From contig CANQTH010000009.1 of the NCBI GenBank assembly GCA_947626795.1, forward strand, positions 1 through 51,706: DNA of 51,706 bases. Direction: 5' to 3'. The stretch comes from an uncultured Lachnospiraceae bacterium. GTDB lineage: Bacteria; Bacillota; Clostridia; Lachnospirales; Lachnospiraceae. The first letter of the stretch is position 1; each line of letters begins with the position of its first letter. Position numbers and translations under genes: made by a program. Positions 44,370-51,706 of the stretch are shown in pieces. The notes under the pieces were generated by a model, which worked only from the letters and a program-made list of their open reading frames with translations, was not told where the DNA came from and did not search any database.

Positions 44370-47240
44370 ATGAAGAAAACGGAGATACGGAAACGATGGC
44401 TGGCTCTTTTTCTGAGCTTGGCCATGGCGGTAACGCTTCTGCCGACGCAGATGGCATATGCGGAGGAAGCAGTGGGGACAGAGACAGATCCTGTTCCGAT
44501 GGCAAAATATGATTTTAATGATGGGAAACTTCCAGATGGAAGCACTATGTATGCGCATAAGATGGAAGAATATAGTGGAAGTGCTGAGTTTGACGAAGGG
44601 AGAACTGGAAAAGAAACAGATAAAGCAGTATCTTTGGCGGGAAAATATGGCATACAGTTACCCGTAAAAAATATTGGTGCTTCATATACTGTCTCTATTT
44701 GGGTAAATCCGACAACAGGTACAACATCATGGGCAAATCCCGTATTGGCGCTTGGTGATGATAGCACAGTGTGGATGTCGATTTCGGGAACAGGTCCTGA
44801 TAATACTTATCAAGTATGGGGAAATAATGGAGGCTATTTTACTCCAATCAAGACATTTGATTTTCCGGCGCAGGAATGGACGATGCTTACAATTGCGCAA
44901 GATAAAGGGAATCTTACAGTTTATAAGAATGGAAAGCTTATTGGAAGTGGAGAGTCCATTCCAGAGATTATGAATAGAGAATCTGCAACGATTCGTTTGG
45001 GTGTAAATTCGTGGGATGCTGTGTTTGATGGGTTAGTTGATGATGTGGAAATATATAATGTAGCATTGACTGCTGATCAGATAAAAAATGTATTCTTCCG
45101 GGATGTTGGAGATATGATTTTAGGGCAATTGGAAGCTGAGGGGATTGTACAGAATGCCAAAGAAATAAGTCTTGGTTTAAATGAAATAGAAACCCTAAAG
45201 CAGAATCCCTGTATACAGAATTATTTTTCAGGAGAACCGGAAATGGAGGAAAAGTATATTGGGAAAGTGCAATATACGACCGACAGCCCGGAGATCGCAT
45301 CGGTAGATGAGAATGGAACGATCAAAGGCCTGAAAAAAGGGACGGCTATGATCACGGTTTCAGTTAAAGGGGTAACAGAAACCCATACGGTAATGGTAAA
45401 AGGCGCGCAGGATGAGCTTACGCCGCTTGCAAGCTATCCATTTGAGGGAAGCCTGGGAGAGAATGTCAAGCAGTGGGCGACAGAGTTAAAAGAAACGAAA
45501 ACAGAAGCGGCTTTCGATGAGAATGGACGGAAGAATACAAAAGCGGTGAAGCTATTTAATGAAAGCAGCGAAGGGAAAGATGATGGCTATGGCTTAGAAT
45601 TGCCACAGAAGAATCTGGGGAGTACGTATACTGTTTCCCTATGGATTAATCCCTCGGAAGATTTGGGTACGAATCAGCAATGTCTATTTGTCGGATGGAA
45701 AACGCCGCAAAATTGGATTGGGATTGTAGGGGATGATGGCAATCCAGGGAAATATAAAGTATGGGAGAATCATGCAGGTCATCAGACTGCAACAACAAGA
45801 TTGCAAATTTCCCAAAACACATGGACAATGCTGACATTATCCCAAAATGGAAATGAAGTGAAAGTTTATAAAAACGGAAAAGAAGCCGTTGATTTTTCGG
45901 ATAAGACAGGTAGCCCAATGATTGGGGCAAACCAGGGCATTTATGTGGGAGTGAATCCATTTTCGGATGATGAATTTGACGGCCTGATGGACGACGTCAG
46001 GGTATATGACACGGCATTGGATGAATCCCAGGCCGCGGCGATTTACTTAACAGACACATCAGAGGAAGACGTCGCTTCGCTGATCGATTTCTTTGGCATT
46101 CTGAACAAAAATGCAAGCCTGGATTACATTACCGGGAATCTGAACCTGCCGGAAGAAGTGGCGGGGATCAACTTTACATGGGAATCCAGCGCGCCGGAAA
46201 AAATTTCTGCGGATGGGAAAGTAAACGCGCAGGACGGGAGCAAAGTGACGCTGACAGCGAACGCTTCCAAAGCGGATATCGGCTTTACCTGGAAAGGCAC
46301 GTTTGAAGTGACGCTCGCGAGGGAAGTTTCGGTAAATAGCATTGATGAGAGCGACGATACGGTCATTCGGACAGACAAGCTGTACTTAAAGGAAGGGGAA
46401 AAGTATACGCATGAAGAGTCTGCGATCGATCCGATCATCTCAACGGAAGCGGCAGCGTACAAATACGATAAGGAAAGTGAGAAAAACAAGTATGAGATCG
46501 CGGCTGTTGGGGAAGGCGCGGACACGATAACCATTGCGTACAAGAAGCTGGCGATCCAGTCGGTAGAACCGATCGAGGATATTTATGTGATTGAGGGGAA
46601 TGTTCCTGTCCTTCCGGAAAAAGCGACCGCTACCGCGGACGATGGGGCGCCGGCCGCAGGCAGTTCGGGATCAGCCCAAGTGAAAGTTCCGATCATCTGG
46701 GGAACAGAGCCGGATATCACGGAACTGAAAGCGCAAAAAGAAGCATATGTCATAAAGGGCAATGCTGGCGGAAAAGAAGTTCAGGTAAACGTCCATGTAT
46801 ACGAATGCGACGAAAGTACAGGGGAAATTGTTGCAGAAGAGAATAGCAGCGGACATTTGAAAGCCAATGGATTCCGCACGGCATATACCGGGAAGATCGT
46901 CACGGAATACGACGTCGTGGTAACGGCAGATTACAACAAAAAAGACCGGGTAATTATGTATTCGGACACAGAATATGAGAATGGCGCATATATAGGAAAC
47001 GCCTGGAAAGATTATGCGGCAAAGCTGGAATTTGGTGTTAATGATGATGCTTCAAGGACATTTTTCCGGGCGCACGATAATGCAGTAGGCTATCCAGAGT
47101 CCGCGGACGACAGCTTTGTTGCGAAAAAGGGCGAGACTTACCGCGTTCGGATGGAGATTGACAATGCAAACGGGAAGTTCCGCACATGGATCACTGCGCC
47201 GGATGGGACGATGAAGAAGCTCTTTTCGGGTGAGAATTAG
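44370..47240 (+). CDS. N-terminal part of a giant LamG surface protein, ending at an in-frame TAG
   Basis: 956 residues. Signal peptide about 1-31 (ending AYAEE). LamG domain 1 (about 45-250), a Big_2-like domain (about 285-345), LamG domain 2 (about 350-555), atrophied Ig domains (about 560-800) and the start of a β-sandwich (about 830-956) that is cut by TAG 47238-47240. The same frame continues with MSAYKSNNNGV at the next codon and finishes that domain, so one gene of about 2376 codons is broken. LamG modules bind carbohydrates or act as wall-surface adhesins. GC falls over 44480-46000, then rises again, so the two LamG modules look foreign. The start follows AAGGAAGGG. Confidence 0.8.
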   Translation: MKKTEIRKRWLALFLSLAMAVTLLPTQMAYAEEAVGTETDPVPMAKYDFNDGKLPDGSTMYAHKMEEYSGSAEFDEGRTGKETDKAVSLAGKYGIQLPVKNIGASYTVSIWVNPTTGTTSWANPVLALGDDSTVWMSISGTGPDNTYQVWGNNGGYFTPIKTFDFPAQEWTMLTIAQDKGNLTVYKNGKLIGSGESIPEIMNRESATIRLGVNSWDAVFDGLVDDVEIYNVALTADQIKNVFFRDVGDMILGQLEAEGIVQNAKEISLGLNEIETLKQNPCIQNYFSGEPEMEEKYIGKVQYTTDSPEIASVDENGTIKGLKKGTAMITVSVKGVTETHTVMVKGAQDELTPLASYPFEGSLGENVKQWATELKETKTEAAFDENGRKNTKAVKLFNESSEGKDDGYGLELPQKNLGSTYTVSLWINPSEDLGTNQQCLFVGWKTPQNWIGIVGDDGNPGKYKVWENHAGHQTATTRLQISQNTWTMLTLSQNGNEVKVYKNGKEAVDFSDKTGSPMIGANQGIYVGVNPFSDDEFDGLMDDVRVYDTALDESQAAAIYLTDTSEEDVASLIDFFGILNKNASLDYITGNLNLPEEVAGINFTWESSAPEKISADGKVNAQDGSKVTLTANASKADIGFTWKGTFEVTLAREVSVNSIDESDDTVIRTDKLYLKEGEKYTHEESAIDPIISTEAAAYKYDKESEKNKYEIAAVGEGADTITIAYKKLAIQSVEPIEDIYVIEGNVPVLPEKATATADDGAPAAGSSGSAQVKVPIIWGTEPDITELKAQKEAYVIKGNAGGKEVQVNVHVYECDESTGEIVAEENSSGHLKANGFRTAYTGKIVTEYDVVVTADYNKKDRVIMYSDTEYENGAYIGNAWKDYAAKLEFGVNDDASRTFFRAHDNAVGYPESADDSFVAKKGETYRVRMEIDNANGKFRTWITAPDGTMKKLFSGEN

Positions 47241-50200
47241 ATGAGCGCCTATAAGTCAAATAACAACGGCGTACGGGAAGTTTTCGTGGCCCGCAGCGGC
47301 TTCAAGATCACCAACCACAAGATCTATTGGGAATCCGGATTCGCGAAAAAGAAGATCGAGATTTATGTCGGTGATGACAAGACATTAGAGGAAACGATCG
47401 AGACAAAAGAGACTCCCGGGGCGTACACGTATGGCGAGGCGGCTGAAGAGAAGAACTATACCGGGAAAGACGGCAAGGTTTATGTCTTGAACGAAGAAGA
47501 ATCCGGCTGGGAAGACTGCACGAAGGGAGAAGGGACGAGCAAGGATGTGGAAGCGGGAGAAACCGCCACATTCAAGGCATATTATGAGCTGATCGCGAAC
47601 ACAGAAGCCTTAGAGGCGGCGATCACGAAAGCCGAGGCGGAAGCGGCAAGGGCAAAGTCCTCCCTGGCATATGAGGAAGAGTCCGTAACTGCCTTAGAGG
47701 CAAAGATTACAAGCGCAAACGCAGTATTGACGCAGTATAAGGACAAAGACAAAGAAGCGCTGAAAGATCCGGCTGCCATTGAGGCGGTGGACAAGGCGAC
47801 AGCTTCCATCTCCGAGGAAGCGATAAAGGAAACCCTGAAAGCGAAGACGCTTGACGCGATGGCGTCCGTCCTTGGCGCACGGTACAACATGGACAAGGCG
47901 GCCGAGGATGGGAAAGTGAAGGACGATTCTGGCAACGGCCATGACGGCACGGTCCATGGGGGCGTCACATTTGACCGCGACAACGGCGCGGTGATGCCGG
48001 GAAGCACGAAGGCGCTCACGAATTATATCGAGCTTCCGGACGACATTGAGATCACAGACCAGATGACATTCTCGTTCTGGGTATACCGTCCGTCCGGGAT
48101 AAACAACCAGCACAATACCTTTGGCATCAGCACGGGCGAGAAATGCGCGAGGACAGGAAATGTAAGCGAGTTTTCCATCTATGCGGGACGGGGCGGCAAC
48201 CTGGAATCCGAGATGGGGAAATCAACAGAAAAGCTGAATTTATGGGAAAATGTGAGGACGGTCCTGGTTCCGGGATTTACGGAAGGGCAGTGGCACCATG
48301 TCGTATGCGTCATGAATGGGTCGGAAAGCGAACTCTATGACAACGGGAAACTGGTCGGGTCCGGGAATATCGGCGGCACGGACGCGCTGACCCTGACCAC
48401 GATCTGGAACGCGAACGAAGGCGCGAAACGCCATATTTACCTCGGCAACAACGTCTATGGGCATAACGGGGATCGGGATTACAAGGGAAGCCTGAAATAT
48501 TTCCGCATTTACAACGCGTCCCTCGCGCCGGAGCAGATCAGCGCGATCTACAAGGAAGAATCGGCGATCCCGATCACGAATGCAGTCGCGGACGCCGCTA
48601 AGGCAGTCGGGGCGAAAGCGGGCGAAGATGGGAAATACACTTACGCGGAATCTTCCAAGGAAGAAGAGATTGACTTGAACCTTCCGGAAAGCGGAAGCCA
48701 GAAGGAAAAGATCGTATGGAAGGCATATGCGGAAGACGGCCAGACCGAAAGCTCCGCAGTCATTGACGTCGCAAGGAAGAAAGCGAAGCTGCCGACCAAT
48801 ATCGGCGACGTCGCGAAGGCCGTATTGAAGGGGACGGTCACATTAGGAGAGGATACGGCGACGGTCGAGATCGCGTGCGAGTTCACGAAGATCGACCCGG
48901 ATCTGGATCTGACAGGGCTGGACGCGTCCATCCGAAAGGCCAGGTCGCTGCGGGAGTCCGACTACACATCCTCTTCCTGGAAGGCATTCCAGGCGATCCT
49001 GACGGAAGCGAGCGCGCTGTACGCGAAGCCGACCAGCCAGGAAGCTGTTACGGCAATGAAGGAAAAGCTGGACGCAGCGATGAAGACGGACGGCACGGGG
49101 ACGCTCGCGCCGATCGGCGACAAGACGGAGCTGAACAAGTCCATCGCAAGCGCGAAGGCAGCCCTGGAGGGGCGGACGGAAGACGCTTATACAGGCGATG
49201 ACAAGGCCGTCTGGACGGCGCTGCAGGAGAAGCTCACGGCGGCAAACGCGACGGCGGCGTCAGGCGACGTCAGCCAGGCGCAGGTGGACGCGGCAAAGAC
49301 AGCCCTGGACGCGGCAGTGGCAGCGTTCGCGGACACGACGCTCGGCATGAAGATCGCGGAGGCGGAAGCCGCCATGGCAGGGAAGACAGAGACGGATTAC
49401 GAGGCGTCCGTATGGAACGGATTAAAGGACGCGATCGCGGCGGCAAAGGCAGTGAAGGCAAGCGGGACGGCGACAGCCGGGGAAAAACTGGCGGAATGCG
49501 GGAAGCTGGAAACAGCGGCCAAGAACTTCAAACCGATCGACAAGGCGGCGACCGACGCGCTGAAGGCGCAGGCGTCAGCGGCGATGGAAGGCAAGGACAA
49601 GGCGAATTACCCGAAAGCAGCCTGGGAAGAGCTGGAAGCGGCGATCGCGGCATACGAAGGATTGCCGGAAGACGCGTCGGCAGCGGAGATCGCTGCGGCA
49701 TACAACCGCCTGCAGGCCGCGCTGGCTAATTTCAAGCCGATCGACAAAGCGGCGGCGGACGCGCTGAAGGCGCAGGCGTCAGCGGCAATGGAAGGCAAGG
49801 ACAAGGCAAAGTACAAGAGCGAAGTCTGGGAGGCCCTGGAAGCGGCGATCAAGGCGTATGAAGGCCTGCCGGAAGACGCGTCGGCGGAAGACATCGCTGC
49901 GGCATACGGCCGCCTGCAGGAGGCGTTGGACAACTTCAAGCCGATCGGGAAGGCGGACGCGGACGCGCTGAAGGCGCAGGCGTCGGCGGCAATGGAAGGC
50001 AAGAATAAAGCGGACTATGACGAGGCAGTCTGGAAAGAGTTAGAAGACGCGATCGCGGCGTGCGGCGCGCTTGCGGCGGACGCGTCAGACGAGGACATCC
50101 TCGCGGCGTACAACCGCCTGCAGGCCGCATTGGGGAATTTCCAGCCGAAAGGGATCGTGAAGGTGGAGAGCGTGTCGCTGAGCAAAGAGGCGTTAGAGCT

Positions 50201-51500
50201 TACGGTAGGCGAGAGCGAGACGCTGACGGCGACGGTATCCCCGGCGGACGCGACGAACAAGGAAGTAGAATGGAAGACGGACGACGCGTCGGTGGCGTCC
50301 GTGGACGCGAGCGGCAAGGTGACGGCGGCCAAGGCCGGGAAGACGACGATCACGGCGACGAGCAAGTCGGACAGCACGAAGAAGGCGACGTGCGAAGTGA
50401 CCGTGAAAGAGAAAGCAGCCGGGAGCGTGGCAGTGACGGGAGTGAAGCTGAGCAAAGAGGCGTTAGAGCTTACGGTAGGCGAGAGCGAGACGCTGACGGC
50501 GACGGTATCCCCGGCGAACGCGACGAACAAGGAAGTAGAGTGGAAGACGGACGACGCGTCGGTGGCATCTGTGGACGCGAGCGGCAAGGTAACGGCGGCC
50601 AAGGCCGGGAAGACGACGATCACGGCGACGAGCAAGTCGGACAGCACGAAGAAGGCGACGTGTGAAGTGACCGTGAAAGAGAAAGCGGCTGAGAGCGTGG
50701 CAGTGACGGGAGTGAAGCTGAGCAAAGAGGCGTTAGAGCTTACGGCAGGCGAGAGCGAGACGCTGACGGCGACGGTATCCCCGGCGAACGCGACGAATAA
50801 GGAAGTAGAGTGGAAGACGGACGACGCGTCAGTGGCGACAGTGGACGCGAACGGCAAGGTGACGGCTGTCAAGGCCGGGAAGACGACCATCACGGCGACG
50901 AGCAAGTCGGACAGCACGAAGAAGGCGACGTGCGAAGTGACCGTGAAGGAGAAAGCGGGAGCAGGCCCGGCGAACCCGACGAACCCGGGCGGCCAGACGG
51001 CCGTGAAGGTCAAGAGCGTGAAGCTGAACGTGAAGAAGCTGACGCTTGGCTTAAAGGAGACGTACAAGCTGACCGTGACGGTCACGCCGAAGAACGCGAC
51101 GGACAAGAAGGTTTCCTGGAAATCCAGCAACCCGAAGGTCGTGTCCGTGAAGAACGGCAAGATCACCGCGAAGAAGACCGGGAAGGCCAAGATCACGGTG
51201 ACGGCAGGCGGCAAGACGGCGACTGTCACGGTATCGGTAAAGAAAGCGCCGACGAAAAAGACGAAGCTGACCCTGAACAAGAAGAAGATAACGCTGAAAG
51301 CCAAGAAGACGTTCCAGATCAAGGCGAAGGTACAGTCCAAGTATGGGAGCAATTCCTTCAAATACACCAGCAGCAAGAAAAAGGTTGCGAAGGTGGACAA
51401 GAACGGCAAGGTAACGGCAGTCCGGAAAGGGAAGGCGACCATCACGGTGAAGAGCTACAACGGGAAGGCGAAGGCAGTCTTGAAAGTAACAGTAAAATAA
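47241..51500 (+). CDS. C-terminal part of the giant LamG/FIVAR/Big_2 surface protein
   Basis: 1419 residues in the same frame directly after TAG. No signal peptide; GGGTGAG, 6 nt before ATG, is the only possible ribosome site, so alone it would not be exported. Domains: rest of the β-sandwich (1-115), helix (120-210), a LamG domain (about 212-440), atrophied Ig (445-555), FIVAR helical repeats (about 560-975, at least six, three of them near-identical with ADALKAQASAAMEGK), three 90-residue Big_2 repeats (about 978-1240), then two Lys-rich Big_2 domains (1255-1419). FIVAR and Big_2 strings are stalks of adhesins or glycan-degrading enzymes. No catalytic domain is visible in either half and no LPXTG. 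Confidence 0.8.
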   Translation: MSAYKSNNNGVREVFVARSGFKITNHKIYWESGFAKKKIEIYVGDDKTLEETIETKETPGAYTYGEAAEEKNYTGKDGKVYVLNEEESGWEDCTKGEGTSKDVEAGETATFKAYYELIANTEALEAAITKAEAEAARAKSSLAYEEESVTALEAKITSANAVLTQYKDKDKEALKDPAAIEAVDKATASISEEAIKETLKAKTLDAMASVLGARYNMDKAAEDGKVKDDSGNGHDGTVHGGVTFDRDNGAVMPGSTKALTNYIELPDDIEITDQMTFSFWVYRPSGINNQHNTFGISTGEKCARTGNVSEFSIYAGRGGNLESEMGKSTEKLNLWENVRTVLVPGFTEGQWHHVVCVMNGSESELYDNGKLVGSGNIGGTDALTLTTIWNANEGAKRHIYLGNNVYGHNGDRDYKGSLKYFRIYNASLAPEQISAIYKEESAIPITNAVADAAKAVGAKAGEDGKYTYAESSKEEEIDLNLPESGSQKEKIVWKAYAEDGQTESSAVIDVARKKAKLPTNIGDVAKAVLKGTVTLGEDTATVEIACEFTKIDPDLDLTGLDASIRKARSLRESDYTSSSWKAFQAILTEASALYAKPTSQEAVTAMKEKLDAAMKTDGTGTLAPIGDKTELNKSIASAKAALEGRTEDAYTGDDKAVWTALQEKLTAANATAASGDVSQAQVDAAKTALDAAVAAFADTTLGMKIAEAEAAMAGKTETDYEASVWNGLKDAIAAAKAVKASGTATAGEKLAECGKLETAAKNFKPIDKAATDALKAQASAAMEGKDKANYPKAAWEELEAAIAAYEGLPEDASAAEIAAAYNRLQAALANFKPIDKAAADALKAQASAAMEGKDKAKYKSEVWEALEAAIKAYEGLPEDASAEDIAAAYGRLQEALDNFKPIGKADADALKAQASAAMEGKNKADYDEAVWKELEDAIAACGALAADASDEDILAAYNRLQAALGNFQPKGIVKVESVSLSKEALELTVGESETLTATVSPADATNKEVEWKTDDASVASVDASGKVTAAKAGKTTITATSKSDSTKKATCEVTVKEKAAGSVAVTGVKLSKEALELTVGESETLTATVSPANATNKEVEWKTDDASVASVDASGKVTAAKAGKTTITATSKSDSTKKATCEVTVKEKAAESVAVTGVKLSKEALELTAGESETLTATVSPANATNKEVEWKTDDASVATVDANGKVTAVKAGKTTITATSKSDSTKKATCEVTVKEKAGAGPANPTNPGGQTAVKVKSVKLNVKKLTLGLKETYKLTVTVTPKNATDKKVSWKSSNPKVVSVKNGKITAKKTGKAKITVTAGGKTATVTVSVKKAPTKKTKLTLNKKKITLKAKKTFQIKAKVQSKYGSNSFKYTSSKKKVAKVDKNGKVTAVRKGKATITVKSYNGKAKAVLKVTVK
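50172..50960 (+). repeat. Three 270-bp near-identical Big_2 repeats
   Basis: AGCAAAGAGGCGTTAGAGCT recurs at 50181, 50451 and 50721, exactly 270 bp (90 codons) apart, with few substitutions. Recent expansion or gene conversion is likely; short-read assemblies could miscount copies. Confidence 0.9.
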
Positions 51501-51579
51501 AGTGACAGAAAAATAAAAAAGAAGCGGAAGCGCGGACGGGCCGCCGATCGGCGGGACGTTTGCGAAAGACGCGGCAGGG

Positions 51580-51609
51580 CGGCTGCATGGGGGACCATGC
51601 AGCCGTTTT
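51580..51609 (+). terminator. Terminator after the LamG/FIVAR gene
   Basis: A perfect 11-bp stem CGGCTGCATGG / CCATGCAGCCG with a GGGA loop and TTTT. Confidence 0.85.
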
Positions 51610-51706
51610 GTAACAGTTCAGCCTTGCGGCTTCACAGTTACGGAATCCGGCTCATTGAAAGTTTGCCTTCGGCAAAGAGCCGGATTCCCACTCGGCAAAA
51701 TTTACA
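51610..51706. repeat. Inverted-repeat element running off the right edge
   Basis: It begins GTAACAGTTCAGCC and continues with GGCTTCACAGTTACGGAATC, CCGGCTCATTGAAAG, TTTGCCTTCGGCAAA and GAGCCGGATTCCCAC. This is the 7999-8146 element in the opposite orientation, nearly base for base, up to the window end. It starts immediately after the terminator. Confidence 0.75.

Noticed and set aside
47238..47240. TAG reassigned to an amino acid in this organism
   Set aside because: TAG ends birA and the band-7 gene at their normal lengths, so it is an ordinary stop here.
51400..51500. LPXTG sortase anchor on the Big_2 proteins
   Set aside because: None of the large exported proteins ends with LPXTG-hydrophobic-basic; they end in Lys-rich β domains.

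Overview
The window reads as the chromosome of a GC-rich gut-type Lachnospiraceae (Clostridia, Bacillota). The evidence is clean Gram-positive promoters and GGAGG ribosome sites, the core run argF-birA-DUF6145-like-coaX-dus-greA, anaerobic class III ribonucleotide reductase (nrdD/nrdG), a lipoprotein trigger factor, and very large exported proteins built from Big_2, LamG, FIVAR, CotH and GH43 modules. The species cannot be named from sequence alone. No rRNA, tRNA or CRISPR array was found.

Layout. 1-500: edge of a mobile element (TnpW-like small gene). 536-5166: membrane/coiled-coil protein, pgi, a frameshifted SH3/SleB-type wall hydrolase and the fluoride exporter crcB. 5194-7374: a lower-GC two-gene cassette, an SMC/OLD-like AAA ATPase overlapping a putative PD-(D/E)xK nuclease, inserted beside a truncated ferredoxin-like gene; this is the best candidate for an undescribed defence-type system. 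7.9-9.8 kb: nfeD and a band-7/SPFH gene, with a structured inverted-repeat element in the leader and another copy between the genes. 10.0-15.8 kb: argF, birA, DUF6145-like gene, coaX, dusB, an unknown gene and greA. 16.0-20.4 kb (minus strand): nrdD-nrdG with NrdR-type boxes, then an L,D-transpeptidase. 20.7-25.1 kb: Big_2/NlpC-P60 surface protein, small zinc-ribbon protein and exported PPIase. 25.2-26.3 kb: AT-rich YhcG/DUF1016 nuclease behind a perfect palindrome. 26.5-51.5 kb: exoproteome block with a double-GH43 protein, a transglutaminase-like protein (with gph), a CotH-kinase surface protein and a giant LamG/FIVAR/Big_2 protein split by an in-frame TAG. Between them lie an unrecognised 901-residue zinc-ribbon protein, dinD and a broken XRE regulator.

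Two patterns cross the whole window. First, a family of intergenic inverted-repeat elements (ends GGTAACAGTTCAGC / GCTGAACTGTTACC) with several internal hairpins. One complete 148-bp copy is flanked by a direct repeat like a target-site duplication, and many copies are decayed. Second, short tandem duplications with periods of 67-91 bp sit at or just beyond the 3' ends of at least seven genes, often re-copying the last codons and the stop.

The exported proteins share a very lysine-rich C-terminal pair of Big_2-like domains and lack LPXTG, which suggests a common non-covalent wall-attachment module. The exported PPIase, L,D-transpeptidase, NlpC/P60 and SleB-like proteins fit the same envelope theme.
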